Shown here one piece after another: positions 1-8,322 of a stretch of DNA of 54,257 bases; position 1 is the stretch's first letter; every line of letters begins with the position of its first letter. Source of the stretch: Candidatus Hydrogenedentota bacterium (GTDB lineage Bacteria; Hydrogenedentota; Hydrogenedentia; Hydrogenedentales; JAEUWI01); the NCBI GenBank assembly GCA_016182605.1, contig JACPGE010000002.1, positions 1 through 54,257 of the forward strand, read 5' to 3'. Under the pieces are notes generated by a model. The model did no database searches and was not told the DNA's origin. It worked only from the letters and a program-made list of their open reading frames with translations. Position numbers and translations under genes: made by a program.

Positions 1-138
1 GTCGGGCCAGTGCTTTGCCTGCGGCTTCCTTCAGATTCCGCCTCGCGACGGACACCCTTGCCGTCCGGCTAACAGTTCCTCCTATCAGGCCTGTAAGGGA
101 CTTGCACCCTCAAGTGAACGCGGCCCTGCCGGGCGCAC
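1..138 (-). ncRNA. Group II intron, 5' part of domain I (truncated by window edge)
   Basis: Read on the minus strand from position 138, the sequence begins GTGCGCCC, matching the GUGYG 5' boundary of bacterial group II introns. It continues with recognisable domain I blocks: GGTGCAAGTCCC, AACTGTTAGCC, GGCAAGGGTGTCC and GAATCTGAAGGAAGC. These follow in the order I know from bacterial introns that carry an LtrA-type maturase. The rest of the intron, including any maturase gene and domains V-VI, lies to the left of the window. The 5' exon (139-191) contains a strong hairpin just after the stop of the upstream gene. Insertion behind a terminator hairpin is the habit of class C introns, but I cannot assign the class from domain I alone. 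Identification rests on sequence memory, not on a covariance search. Confidence 0.8.
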
Positions 139-146
139 CATGCGAG

Positions 147-173
147 CGCCCGCGGCCGGGGTGGCCGCGGGCG
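147..173 (-). terminator. Terminator-like hairpin after the redoxin/cytochrome gene, and 5' exon of the intron
   Basis: Positions 147-157 and 163-173 form a perfect 11-bp GC-rich stem with a 5-base loop, 19 bases after the stop codon of the minus-strand gene ending at 192. There is no T run after it: eight other bases (CTCGCATG) separate the stem from the intron start at 138. The intron may have displaced the original T tract. Confidence 0.6.
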
Positions 174-191
174 AATTTTGGAGTGGGGTGT

Positions 192-2288
192 TTACTTCTG
201 GGCTTGTGGTGCGGGGGCGGGCTGGACGCGTTCGAGCATGCCGCCTTCGCTGAACATGTGGCTGCCGCGGATGGCGAGGTAGAACTCTTGTCCGGCGACT
301 TTGAGGAGGACGTTGTTGCCCTGCATTTCGTAGGCGCCGGGAATGCCGCCGTTCACGACGAGTTTGCCGCCGGCGTCGAAGTGCAGTTTAAACTCGCCTA
401 TCTGCCAATCGGTGCTAACGATGGTGCGTTCGTTGATGGCGGGTCCGGAATCTTCGAGGCCTTCGGGAAGGACGGCGTTTTCGGGCATCCACATTTCTTC
501 TTCGACGGCGCCTTCGCGCTTTTCGTAGACCTGCGGGGTGACGTAGGCGTAGTCCATGAAGGCGATGAGCATTTCTTCGAAGGACTGTTCGCCGAATCCG
601 ACGGAGAGGCTGGGGTCGGGGTTGTAAGGATTCTTCACGGAATTGTCGAAGGCGGCGGTGACGACGATCTCGGTGCCTTTGGGCAGGTGCCGGGGCTCTT
701 TGAGGACGTAGAGGTTTTGCCAGTTGAAATCGAAACGGGGCACGTTCAGCAGGGTTTCTTGGGAGCCGTCGGGCAGGTAGGCCTCGTACTTCATGGATTT
801 GCCGCGCAGGTGCATGTGCGGGGCCATGGAATAGAAGATGGCGTCGTCTTGCAGGACGTGTTTTACCTTGCGTACGTGGTTGCCGTCGTAGGGGGGGATG
901 TTGAGGTCGTCCGTGGCTGCAGTAGCGGAGCTGATTTCGAGGGCGGGTTTTTCCTTGTGGAAATAGAAGCCGACGCGGGACAGATCGGTTTCTTCCTTGC
1001 CGGTGGCGGTGTAGTGGAGTTGGAGAACGAGTTTCGAACCGGCGGGCAGGAATTTTCCGGTGCCTTCGGGGAAGGTGTTGACGTCTTTTCCGGCGCCGGG
1101 TGCGTAGGAGGCGAAGTAGCCGCCAAAGCCGCCATCGTACTGCGGCTGAAGGTGGGCGTATTCCGGGGGAAACTTCGCGAAGATCAGGCAGTGGTGCAAT
1201 GCGCGGAGGTTGCCTGGAACGATGTCGACCGCGCGCACCCACGCGTCCTGTTCCAGCTTGGTTTCCACGGTCATGTATTGGTAATCGAAGACGCCTTCGG
1301 CGGGGATTTTGAGTTCCTTGTCCATTGCGACGATGAGATCGGGCTCGCCCATGGCCCAGACCGGGGCTTCGGGCGGCGCATTCTCCGCGAGGGGGTCTTT
1401 ATCGCCGCCGGCGGGGGCGCCCGCGTCGATCCAGGCGAGCAGGGTCTGCCGTTCCGCCGTGCTCAAGGCGCGGTCATTCTTAAACGCGCTCACATCCGGG
1501 TCTGCGTCCCACGGGGGCATTCTGCGGGTCATGATGACTTCGCGCATCATCGGGGCCCATTGGCTCACTTTCTTGTGGCTGTTCATGGCGAAGGGGCCGA
1601 TGTTTCCCTTGCTGTGGCAGCTCACGCAGCGCTGTTGCAGAATGGGCGCGACATCTTTCGCAAAGGAAACCGATTGCGGAAGGGAGGCGTAGTCGATAAG
1701 GCAGCCTTTGCTTTCTGTGGCGGGGGTCGCGATGGTTTTGCCGGCGAGATGCGCGACGAGGGCTTCTTCGAGCCACGCACGATCGGCCTTCTCCTTTGCT
1801 GCGCCATAGTCGAAGCGATCGTCAATCGCACCCCGGTATTTCACGGTCCAGGTGGCGGGATCGATCAGTATGGCCTCGGCAGTGCGCACGGCATTGAAGG
1901 CGCGCGCCACGCTCTGGCTTGGATCGACCAGTACCGGAAACGCCACTTGGAATTCACGGGTTTCCTCGGCGATTTCCGCCGGGGTGTCTGCCGCGTTGGG
2001 GTTCAGCGCGAGAAAGAGCACGCCCTGTTCCGCATATTTTGCGGCCAGCGCGTTCAACGCCGGATAACTCTGGCGCACGATGGGGCAGCCGTTGCCGGCG
2101 ATGTAGAGGACCACGCCTTTTGCGTCACTGTTGCGGTAGAGTTCGTGGAAGACGCCCGCATGATCGATGAGGGCGAAGTTGGGCACTTTGGCCGGCTCCA
2201 CGCCGGCGCTGGCCGAGTCTGCCGCACAGAGATGAAGGGCCAAGATCACGGTGGGAATCAGGCGGCTAAAACGGGGATAAGGAATCAT
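192..2288 (-). CDS. Secreted redoxin / cytochrome c / copper monooxygenase-like fusion protein
   Basis: A 698-residue protein starting at ATG with GGAG upstream. Residues 1-29 are a signal peptide (hydrophobic stretch ending SASAG), so it works in the periplasm or on the surface. Residues 30-190 resemble a peroxiredoxin/thioredoxin-like redoxin domain with a single Cys in GCPIVR and no resolving CxxC. Residues 205-300 hold a c-type haem site, CVSCH near residue 219, with MPPW downstream. Residues 330-620 resemble the PHM/DBH type II copper, ascorbate-dependent monooxygenase fold: HHCLIF, LQLHYT and APHMHLRG are the candidate copper-binding histidine clusters. Proteins with this order occur in planctomycete-like bacteria, but their substrate is unknown to me. 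Redox function is likely; oxygenation of an external substrate is inference. It is not in an operon: 934 gene-poor bases lie upstream. Confidence 0.85.
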   Translation of the reverse strand: MIPYPRFSRLIPTVILALHLCAADSASAGVEPAKVPNFALIDHAGVFHELYRNSDAKGVVLYIAGNGCPIVRQSYPALNALAAKYAEQGVLFLALNPNAADTPAEIAEETREFQVAFPVLVDPSQSVARAFNAVRTAEAILIDPATWTVKYRGAIDDRFDYGAAKEKADRAWLEEALVAHLAGKTIATPATESKGCLIDYASLPQSVSFAKDVAPILQQRCVSCHSKGNIGPFAMNSHKKVSQWAPMMREVIMTRRMPPWDADPDVSAFKNDRALSTAERQTLLAWIDAGAPAGGDKDPLAENAPPEAPVWAMGEPDLIVAMDKELKIPAEGVFDYQYMTVETKLEQDAWVRAVDIVPGNLRALHHCLIFAKFPPEYAHLQPQYDGGFGGYFASYAPGAGKDVNTFPEGTGKFLPAGSKLVLQLHYTATGKEETDLSRVGFYFHKEKPALEISSATAATDDLNIPPYDGNHVRKVKHVLQDDAIFYSMAPHMHLRGKSMKYEAYLPDGSQETLLNVPRFDFNWQNLYVLKEPRHLPKGTEIVVTAAFDNSVKNPYNPDPSLSVGFGEQSFEEMLIAFMDYAYVTPQVYEKREGAVEEEMWMPENAVLPEGLEDSGPAINERTIVSTDWQIGEFKLHFDAGGKLVVNGGIPGAYEMQGNNVLLKVAGQEFYLAIRGSHMFSEGGMLERVQPAPAPQAQK

Positions 2289-2648
2289 CGGACGGTTTCT
2301 CCAGGGTAACGCACAGCGATTTGGGTAAGCGTTGGAACAGCCATTGGATGCTGCACTGGTCAGTGGGGTTTAAAGGCTCCTATTGGGGAGCAATTGGCAT
2401 GCCGTGCACGCGTGAAGCTCTAAGTCATTGCAGTGGTATTACTTAGCACAAGAACCGAAAAACCCCAATCAAAGTAGGGTGGCGGATTCTACCACGGATT
2501 GGTCTAGCAGCCCGCTGCAAAACTCTTCCAGCGCGAGAAGGGACTTGACAGATCTCTAGACCGAAGTTCCAGCGGGAATTGAAGCTTAACCTCTTATGGC
2601 GCAACCGCTTAGGCATATTTCAAATGCATGGTTACTGGGTACGTGTGT
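2289..2648. other. Intergenic region without a recognised gene
   Basis: Upstream region of the redoxin fusion gene, about 360 bases with lower GC than the genes around it. I see no convincing open reading frame, RNA or complete promoter. A TTGACA at about 2546 has no matching -10 element at the right spacing. Confidence 0.5.
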
Positions 2649-2822
2649 TTATGGCTTGAGTCCGAGCAATCCGAAGACGTGTGCCTGGAAGGGCGTCACT
2701 TCGGTTAGTTGTTCGAACCGGGCCGCGGTTTTCCCTTCTCCCGCGCGGCAGGTGTTTTTGCATCGAATGGCGAGTTCGTCGAGGAGCGTGTGCAGGAATT
2801 CATCCTGCCCATACAGCCGCCA
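2649..2822 (-). pseudogene. C-terminal remnant of a transposase-like gene
   Basis: Read on the minus strand from 2822, a 57-codon frame ends at TAA (2651-2649). It encodes RLYGQDEFLHTLLDELAIR followed by KNTCRAGEGKT, then TPFQAHVFGLLGLKP at the C-terminus. The composition, acidic and basic helices and the TPxQ...LLGL ending look like the C-terminus of a DDE transposase (IS4/IS1634-like in my memory). An in-frame TGA at 2823-2825 closes it upstream and there is no start codon or body, so it is a fragment. The family assignment is tentative; coding origin is supported by a clean frame with no rare-codon clutter. Confidence 0.45.
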
Positions 2823-2960
2823 TCAGGATTGCGCAACCACGATGAATCGTAGTCTATTGGCCATTGCCCCCCCACCCAATCCACCGCTTCACCGTAGCAA
2901 CTTCTGAACGGGCTGATCGAGTATATCGGATAATTGGTGACGAACAATTGGGGATAGGAA

Positions 2961-3205
2961 CGCATGGCACTAATTTTTTTGTTCGGCTTTGGGCCCGGTT
3001 GGGGATAGCAAGACTTTCTACGTGTATATTGGGGTGCGGGCGGGTGCGTCGACGCGGAATGCCTACGCTCGGCGAGCGAAGGCCTACTTTGGCGGCGTGT
3101 CTGGTGAAAGCGCGTTGGGCGGTGTGGTTGGGGTGAGGCGGCGAAGGTTTGGTGCAGTTCGTTGGTGACGCCCTTTTTTCGATGGCGAGTGCAAACGGCG
3201 ATCCC
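2961..3205 (+). repeat. Long dispersed repeat, copy 1 (245 bp)
   Basis: Aligns end to end with 3968-4215 in the same orientation. A 73-base core (3029-3101) is identical to 4035-4107; the flanks carry scattered substitutions and small indels, for example around the T tract at the left end. Both copies end in GCAAACGGCGATCCC. The two copies bracket the gene at 3223-3759. No frame through the repeat is open in both copies in a way that suggests a protein. Confidence 0.85.
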
Positions 3206-3222
3206 TGCACAGTTTGCCGCGA

Positions 3223-3759
3223 TCAATTGGGGATGCGGCGGCTCATGCGCAGGGGCGGACCAGCATTTTGAAGTAGTTGCTTATGGGTGAGCGGCAAGAG
3301 AAACGGGGGCCCCGCGTCTGACTGAATGTAGAATCGATCCGCCTTTCCCTTCTCGGGTGTCGGCATCTGCGCGGGATGGGACGGATAGACCGACATAAAC
3401 ATGAGCCGGCCGTGCTCGAACCGGTATTGAAAGTAGTAGTCTTCTCCGTCCTTCAATCCGCCCTCGGGCGTTGTACCGCCGAGGGATTTCATCAGCGCCT
3501 CATTCATATCGGACAAGGGATAGGGCGTGCCCTTCACATGGACTGTCCAATTGGGCAAGGGGGACAGATCGCCGGGGGCGCGCCAGAAATGGAGCCTGTG
3601 ATATTCGGTGCCGAGGAGACCCTGTGCACCGCCGATGAAGGTCAGCCCGCCTGGATAGACAGCGTGGAACTGCAGGTTGCTCCGTATGAAGATCCAGGCG
3701 ACGGCGCAGAGCGCGAGAAGTACGAGGAGCATCACCGTGGGTTTGATCAATGTCTTCAT
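3223..3759 (-). CDS. Small single-pass membrane protein, function unknown
   Basis: A 178-residue protein from ATG, preceded by GGAG about 8 bases upstream. Residues 8-27 form one transmembrane helix or uncleaved signal anchor (VMLLVLLALCAVAWIFI), leaving a soluble domain of about 150 residues outside the cytoplasm. I recognise no family. The domain has motifs GGLTFIGGAQGLLGTEYHRLHFW, rich in aromatic residues, and ends in basic residues. The gene sits between two direct copies of a 245-base repeat, with its stop only 18 bases from the left copy, and no neighbour shares its direction closely. It could be cargo of a recombination event between the repeats. Confidence 0.65.
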   Translation of the reverse strand: MKTLIKPTVMLLVLLALCAVAWIFIRSNLQFHAVYPGGLTFIGGAQGLLGTEYHRLHFWRAPGDLSPLPNWTVHVKGTPYPLSDMNEALMKSLGGTTPEGGLKDGEDYYFQYRFEHGRLMFMSVYPSHPAQMPTPEKGKADRFYIQSDAGPPFLLPLTHKQLLQNAGPPLRMSRRIPN

Positions 3760-3967
3760 GGGTGCGTGCTCCAGGGAAAATACGAGCGAGAAAAGCCACC
3801 TGGAACTGCGCTCGGGAATCTGAACTTGTTTGCCGCTTCCATATACCCATCATATAACCGGATGTGTTTCTTGGCAAGGGTGGGGGGGGGGCGGGCGAAG
3901 GTTGCGCCAAACATTCCCGGTAGTGCCAGAGCCTGGGGTGGGTCCCGGGAAGAATCAGGGGCAGCAA

Positions 3968-4215
3968 CGCAAGGCACTAATTTTTTGTGCGGTATTGGGC
4001 CCGGATGGGGTTTGCAGGACATTCTACGTATATGTTGGGGTGCGGGCGGGTGCGTCGACGCGGAATGCCTACGCTCGGCGAGCGAAGGCCTACTTTGGCG
4101 GCGTGTCGGGTGGAAGCGCGCCGGGCGGTGAGTAGTGTGATCGGGGTGAGGCGGCGAGGGTTGGCGCCGTTCGTTGATGTCCTTTCTTTCGATGCCGAAT
4201 GCAAACGGCGATCCC
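3968..4215 (+). repeat. Long dispersed repeat, copy 2 (248 bp)
   Basis: Direct copy of 2961-3205, with the 73-base identical core at 4035-4107. The unit contains the run GCGTCGACGCGGAATGCC and a purine-rich tail. The spacing between the copies is 1.0 kb and includes one complete gene. Confidence 0.85.
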
Positions 4216-4226
4216 GGGGAGGGAAT

Positions 4227-4248
4227 TCACGCAAAGCCGCAAAGACGC
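4227..4248 (-). repeat. Short dispersed repeat of the CGCAAAGCCGCAAAGACGC type
   Basis: These 22 bases are the exact reverse complement of 27493-27514. The motif resembles a short repeat I know from many planctomycete, verrucomicrobial and bacteroidete intergenic regions. It follows copy 2 of the 245-base repeat by 11 bases. The next 230 bases up to the promoter at 4486 are G-rich and hold no gene that I can support. Confidence 0.75.
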
Positions 4249-4485
4249 TACCTGATTTGCTTTGTTGGGGCTGGGGGGACGGGGACAGCCACTTCGCTCG
4301 CGGAACTCGCGAAGATGACAGCCCCCTTGGGAATGCTGCGTTGAGGCTGGTGTTTGAGCGTGGGCGGTGCGGGGGACCGTCCCCGGGGGGGAGATCTCCC
4401 ACTGCGTTCGAGACGGCAGAAGCGAGGTAAGCTGTCAAGCCATTTGATATTCTTGCCGAGTCCTTGTCTTACCGGGGTACATTGA

Positions 4486-4514
4486 TTGATTGGCGGGCGC
4501 GGGTAGGGTATTCT
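4486..4514 (+). promoter_or_regulatory. Putative sigma70-type promoter of the pseudopilin gene
   Basis: TTGATT (4486-4491), a 17-base spacer, then TATTCT (4509-4514). Predicted transcription start is near 4521, giving a leader of about 25 bases before the ATG at 4545. Confidence 0.5.
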
Positions 4515-4544
4515 GGATCTGGAAACCCTTTGGAGCGATGGGAC

Positions 4545-5390
4545 ATGAAACGGCGGGACGGCTTTACCCTGATTGAACTGCTGGTGGTGATTGCCATTAT
4601 TGGCATTCTGGCGAGCATGCTCTTGCCGGCGCTGGCGCGTGCGCGGGAATCGGCGCGGCGCATCAGTTGCAACAACAACCTGCGTCAGTTGGGCATCGTG
4701 TTTGCCATGTACTCGAACGAGCACAGCGAGCGCTTTCCTTCGCTGCAGCGCTTCATTGGCAGCGGCTGCGATGTGAAGAACACGTCGGTGCTTTTTTTCG
4801 ACGGCCTGAGCATCTATCCGGAGTATCTCTCGGAGTCGCGGGTGCTGGCGTGTCCGTCTGGGGCGATTGCCATTGACGAGGTGAAGCTGGGCCGCTGGAA
4901 CCGTCCTGATGGCCGTGGCGGCAGCCGGGAGGACGGCTCCACGAATCCGTGTCTCTTCGATCCGTTGTCGTATTTTTATGTGGGCTGGATCCTGAAGTCG
5001 GACTGGATAGCGGAGCTGGGCACGCGGGACGCCTCCGCGCAATTCATGCAGTCGTTCCGGGGCATTCTGGAGAGCCCGGACGTGTCGCTGCTGGACAAGA
5101 CGTGGGTCTACACGGACGACTTCGATCGGATGCATGACGTGTACCGCATCAAGAATGGCATCGAGCGGTTTTTCATCACGGACATCAACAATCCGTCGGC
5201 GTCGAGCACGTCGCAGAGCCGGATTGCGGTGATGGCGGATCGGATCGACATGGATCCCGCGGGCTACAACCACATTCCGGGCGGGGGCAATGTGTTGTAT
5301 ATGGACGGGCACGTGGAGTTCATCAAGTATCCGGGCGAGTTTCCCATCAGCCGTGCCTGGGCCGGGTTGGTGCATGAGATGAACTTCTGA
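4545..5390 (+). CDS. Type II secretion-like pseudopilin, DUF1559-like (prepilin N-methylation motif)
   Basis: A 281-residue protein. The start at 4545 is chosen because it gives the short basic leader MKRRDG directly before [19 protein letters not shown], the classical class III prepilin signal cleaved by prepilin peptidase between G and F, with E5 of the mature protein present. An in-frame upstream start at 4464 would bury this leader. The globular part (residues 45-281) carries the HxnDG-type ending [17 protein letters not shown], diagnostic of the large prepilin families of planctomycetes and lentisphaeras. Such proteins are thought to form short pili or secretion pseudopili; no secretion machinery lies nearby. 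It stands alone, convergent with the ankyrin gene. Confidence 0.85.
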   Translation: MKRRDGFTLIELLVVIAIIGILASMLLPALARARESARRISCNNNLRQLGIVFAMYSNEHSERFPSLQRFIGSGCDVKNTSVLFFDGLSIYPEYLSESRVLACPSGAIAIDEVKLGRWNRPDGRGGSREDGSTNPCLFDPLSYFYVGWILKSDWIAELGTRDASAQFMQSFRGILESPDVSLLDKTWVYTDDFDRMHDVYRIKNGIERFFITDINNPSASSTSQSRIAVMADRIDMDPAGYNHIPGGGNVLYMDGHVEFIKYPGEFPISRAWAGLVHEMNF

Positions 5391-5437
5391 GGCGTGGCGG
5401 AGAGACGCGGTGTTCCGTCAGGCTTCTGCGGCTTCGC

Positions 5438-6235
5438 CTATCTCCCCCCGGCATTCCAGAGCGCTTCCCCCACGGCCACGTCGCCCTTTTCGTAGGCGAG
5501 GGCGTAGGGCGTGAGTCCCTGGCCGTTCACGCCATTCACGTCGGCGCCGTATTGCAGAAACTTATTGACGAGGAAGGCGCTGTTTGTGCCGACGAGCAGG
5601 TGCAGGGGCCGGTTGCCGCCTTTGCCGGTCTGGTTTGGGTCGGCGCCCTTGACGAGCAGTTGTTCCACCACGGCGGGCTCCCGGTGGGCCAGGGCCAGGA
5701 AGAGCGGCGAATTGCCTTCCTTGTCCGCGGCGTTCGGATCGGGTTTCCCATGGGTCTGGCTGCTTTCCCAGTCGAGATAGAGCATGTCGATCACGTCGGT
5801 CATGCCGCGCATGGCCGCCAGATGGAGGGGCGCCCAGCCTTCGGGGGTTTGTTCGGTGGCCAGGCCGCCGTAGCTGAGAATAAGGTTGGCCATGGCGGCG
5901 TGGCGATGCCACACGGCCAGGTGCACGGGGCTCCAGCCGTCGCGCGTTTTTATGTTGGGATCCGCACGGTGCTGCAGGAGCAATTCGGCCATTTGCAGGT
6001 TGCCATCGCGCGCGCAACGGTGCAACGGGGTGACCCCGTCGAGGTCGGTCACGTTGACCTGTGCGCCCTTTTCGAATAGGGCCTGCACTGCGGCAATGTC
6101 GCCCGAATCCACAGCCTGATGCAGCGCGAGTCTTCCGAGGACGTCGCGCCTGCCGTTCACCCCCGCGTTGCCACAGGCGGCGAGACACAGCGCCAGCGAA
6201 AGGATTATGATAGCCCTGCCAAGTGATTGAACCAA
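5438..6235 (-). CDS. Ankyrin-repeat lipoprotein
   Basis: A 265-residue protein. I place the start at TTG 6235 because GGAGAG (6243-6248) stands 7 bases upstream; the next in-frame TTG at 6250 would include that Shine-Dalgarno. The N-terminus is a lipoprotein signal, with IIILSLALCLAAC and Cys at about residue 21, so the protein is lipid-anchored in the periplasm or outer membrane. The rest is about seven ankyrin repeats (for example GVTPLHRCARDGNLQMAELLL and GNRPLHLLVG), with one irregular repeat widened by an insertion DWESSQTHGKPD. Ankyrin arrays bind partner proteins; no enzymatic residues are visible. It is divergent from the methyltransferase, with only 78 bases between the two starts. 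Confidence 0.85.
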   Translation of the reverse strand: MVQSLGRAIIILSLALCLAACGNAGVNGRRDVLGRLALHQAVDSGDIAAVQALFEKGAQVNVTDLDGVTPLHRCARDGNLQMAELLLQHRADPNIKTRDGWSPVHLAVWHRHAAMANLILSYGGLATEQTPEGWAPLHLAAMRGMTDVIDMLYLDWESSQTHGKPDPNAADKEGNSPLFLALAHREPAVVEQLLVKGADPNQTGKGGNRPLHLLVGTNSAFLVNKFLQYGADVNGVNGQGLTPYALAYEKGDVAVGEALWNAGGR

Positions 6236-6313
6236 GCCGGATCTCTCCAATTACAACAAACGCAGCGTCGACTTCCCACGGCCATCATAGCACAGCAACG
6301 GCAGGAGCGCACC

Positions 6314-7048
6314 TTGCAGACCGACGAATATGATCTCATGCGGCGGGTGGAAGACGCGCACTGGTGGTACGGCGCGTTGCGGGCGCACTTGAGGGCGGGC
6401 GTGCTTGCGGCAGACTGGCCGGGCGGCGCGCGCGTGCTGGATGCGGGCTGTGGCACGGGCGCCAACGCGCAGTTGCTGGGGGGACTCGGCTTCCGGGCGG
6501 TGCCGCTGGATCTGGCGCCGGAAGCGCTGGCGCACGGGCGGTCGAGGGGAATTCCGGGATTGGTGCGGGGCAACGTGCTCGCGCTGCCTTTTGCGCCGGA
6601 GCGTTTTGCGGGCGCCGTTCTTGCCGACGTGCTGTATCACAGCGCGGTGGGGGATCATGCGCAGGCCCTGCGGGAGGTTTACCGGGTGCTGGCGCCCGGC
6701 GGCAGCGTGCTGGTGAACGTGCCGGCCTTTCAGGGGCTGTACTCGGCGCATGACAAGCGCATCCACACGGGCAAGCGCTTTACCAAGGGCGAAGTGCGCG
6801 CATTGCTGGAAGCGGCGGGGTTCACGGTCACGCGGCTCTACTACTGGAACGTGTTCCTCTTTCCGCTGATTGCGGCGATGCGCCTGCTGCGCAGGGAACA
6901 GCCGGCAGCGTCGGATTTGGAGGGCGCCCCTCCCCCACTCGCGGGCGCGGTGCTGAGGGCCTTACTGGGCGTGGAGCGGCGGCTGATCGCGCGGGTGCCC
7001 GCGCCCTTTGGGGTGTCGATCTTTGCGGTGGCGCGGAAGACACCGTAG
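6314..7048 (+). CDS. Class I SAM-dependent methyltransferase
   Basis: A 244-residue protein. TTG at 6314 is preceded by AGGAG (6303-6307) at a 6-base gap and gives an N-terminus (M)QTDEYDLMRRVEDAHWWY, the usual beginning of this family. A longer frame from ATG 6227 would overlap the divergent ankyrin gene and has no ribosome site. Motif I is VLDAGCGTGANAQLL (residues about 48-62), followed by the acidic motif PLDLAPEAL, motif Post-I, ADVLYHSAV and the VLAPGGSVLVNVPAF strand. The C-terminal 60 residues include a hydrophobic stretch, YYWNVFLFPLIAAMRLL, that could touch the membrane. Relatives methylate small molecules or lipids; the substrate cannot be told. Confidence 0.85.
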   Translation: MQTDEYDLMRRVEDAHWWYGALRAHLRAGVLAADWPGGARVLDAGCGTGANAQLLGGLGFRAVPLDLAPEALAHGRSRGIPGLVRGNVLALPFAPERFAGAVLADVLYHSAVGDHAQALREVYRVLAPGGSVLVNVPAFQGLYSAHDKRIHTGKRFTKGEVRALLEAAGFTVTRLYYWNVFLFPLIAAMRLLRREQPAASDLEGAPPPLAGAVLRALLGVERRLIARVPAPFGVSIFAVARKTP

Positions 7049-7052
7049 AACT

Positions 7053-7092
7053 TATAGGTCATATACGACTTATATGACCTATACGACCTATA
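7053..7092. terminator. Palindromic ATAGGTC repeat cluster, probable bidirectional terminator
   Basis: TATAGGTCATA (7053-7063) and TATGACCTATA (7073-7083) form a perfect 11-bp inverted repeat, followed by a third related unit TACGACCTATA (7082-7092). It fills the gap between two convergent genes ending at 7048 and 7102. The AT-rich stem with T-rich and A-rich flanks fits a two-way terminator. The same unit family occurs as a dispersed repeat in other bacteria, as far as I recall. Confidence 0.55.
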
Positions 7093-7101
7093 AATTATGG
7101 T

Positions 7102-8268
7102 TCAGGCTTCCTGCAGGCGTTTCTTCGCGGAACCCGCGAGGAGTTCGTGGGTCTTGGCGAGCACGGCGGGGATCCGTGCCTTCTGCGTGGCGTTGCAGAG
7201 GGCCGGCGCCAGATCCAGCGCTTCGAGATTCTCGATGCGCTTGCCGGGGAACCAGGTGCCGCCACTGCCAAAGAGGTTGTAGCGCATCTTGCCGTACTCC
7301 ACCATGTCGTAGGCCATGGCGAGGTTGTGCAGGCGCAAAATCACGGGAATGTTAATCTCGCCGGGCGTCTCGTGCCATTGCGGCAAGCCTACGTCCCAAG
7401 TGCGCGCCCATTCCTCGCCGACGGCATCGATGAGTGCGGCTTCGAGCCGCTTGATGATGGGCGCGATCAGGTTTTTCGCGTCGTTAAGCTTCGCGACGGT
7501 GTCCATGTGGATGTCGAAGTCTTCGGGCCGGGAAACGCCACAGCTCAGGGTGTGCACCTCGGGATGCGCGAGACAGAAGAGGCCGTTGAAGACCATGGGG
7601 TGCAGCGGCGCGCACAACGCCAGCAATTTCTCCGACGGCTGGTAGAGCAGCCCGCCCTTGTCGTTGGGGCTGATGATGAATACGCCCATGTCGCGCCGGT
7701 GCGCCTCCGCGACGACGGGCCAGTTGTCCTGGAAGATGTAGTACCAGTGGAGATTGATGTGTTCGAAGAGGCCGGTCTGGACGGCCTGTAACAGAACCTC
7801 GGTGGGGCCATGGGTCGAAAAGCCGATATCGCGGATGCGGCCTTCTTTCTTCCATTGCAGCGCCGCGCCGTAACACTTCTTGGTCCATTCGAGTTCTTCG
7901 GCGGAATTAATGCCGTGAAATGAGAAGATGTCGACATAGTCCAGCTTGAGTAGGCCCATGGATTTTTCGAAGGTGGCCTTGAACTTTTCGACGTCGGCGC
8001 TGGGCGAGACCTTGGTTTGTACGATGAGGCCGCCTCGCGGGAAGCTGGGCAGGATCCGGCCCAACTGATACTCGCTGGTGCCATAGCCGCGGGCGGTCTC
8101 GATATGGTTGACGCCCAGTTCCACGGCGCGGTGAATGCATGCTTCCAGGTTCTTCTGGGAGGCGTCCGTGACGGGGTCGCTGTCCTTCCAGGACTGCTGA
8201 TAACGCATGCCCCCGCAACTGATCGCGGGGATCTGCAACTCGGTCTTGCCGAAACGGCGGTACTCCAT
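7102..8268 (-). CDS. Aldo/keto reductase family oxidoreductase
   Basis: A 388-residue cytoplasmic protein beginning MEYRRFGKTELQIPAISCGGM, the typical AKR strand. The catalytic region is GVNHIETARGYGTSEYQLG, with Asp of the usual D-x-A replaced by Glu (HIETARGYG) and the conserved Tyr present; Lys and His are expected in VQTKVSP and FSFHGIN. The C-terminal 110 residues form an extension where many related bacterial members carry an iron-sulphur CxxCxxC motif. Here that motif is absent and the region reads RYNLFGSGGTWFPG. It reduces an aldehyde or ketone with NAD(P)H by family knowledge; the substrate is unknown. It lies 54 bases after the rhodanese gene on the same strand, so the two are probably co-transcribed. 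Confidence 0.85.
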   Translation of the reverse strand: MEYRRFGKTELQIPAISCGGMRYQQSWKDSDPVTDASQKNLEACIHRAVELGVNHIETARGYGTSEYQLGRILPSFPRGGLIVQTKVSPSADVEKFKATFEKSMGLLKLDYVDIFSFHGINSAEELEWTKKCYGAALQWKKEGRIRDIGFSTHGPTEVLLQAVQTGLFEHINLHWYYIFQDNWPVVAEAHRRDMGVFIISPNDKGGLLYQPSEKLLALCAPLHPMVFNGLFCLAHPEVHTLSCGVSRPEDFDIHMDTVAKLNDAKNLIAPIIKRLEAALIDAVGEEWARTWDVGLPQWHETPGEINIPVILRLHNLAMAYDMVEYGKMRYNLFGSGGTWFPGKRIENLEALDLAPALCNATQKARIPAVLAKTHELLAGSAKKRLQEA

Positions 8269-8322
8269 CCTTCAACCTTTCAGCGCGTGTGCGCTTTGCA
8301 TTGCCGTGGGTCTGGCCGGCGC

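Noticed and set aside
2705-3226. Overlapping frames across the 245-bp repeat copies
   Set aside because: The frame differs in the two copies because of indels, the peptides have no domain features, and no ribosome sites fit. Treated as non-coding repeat.
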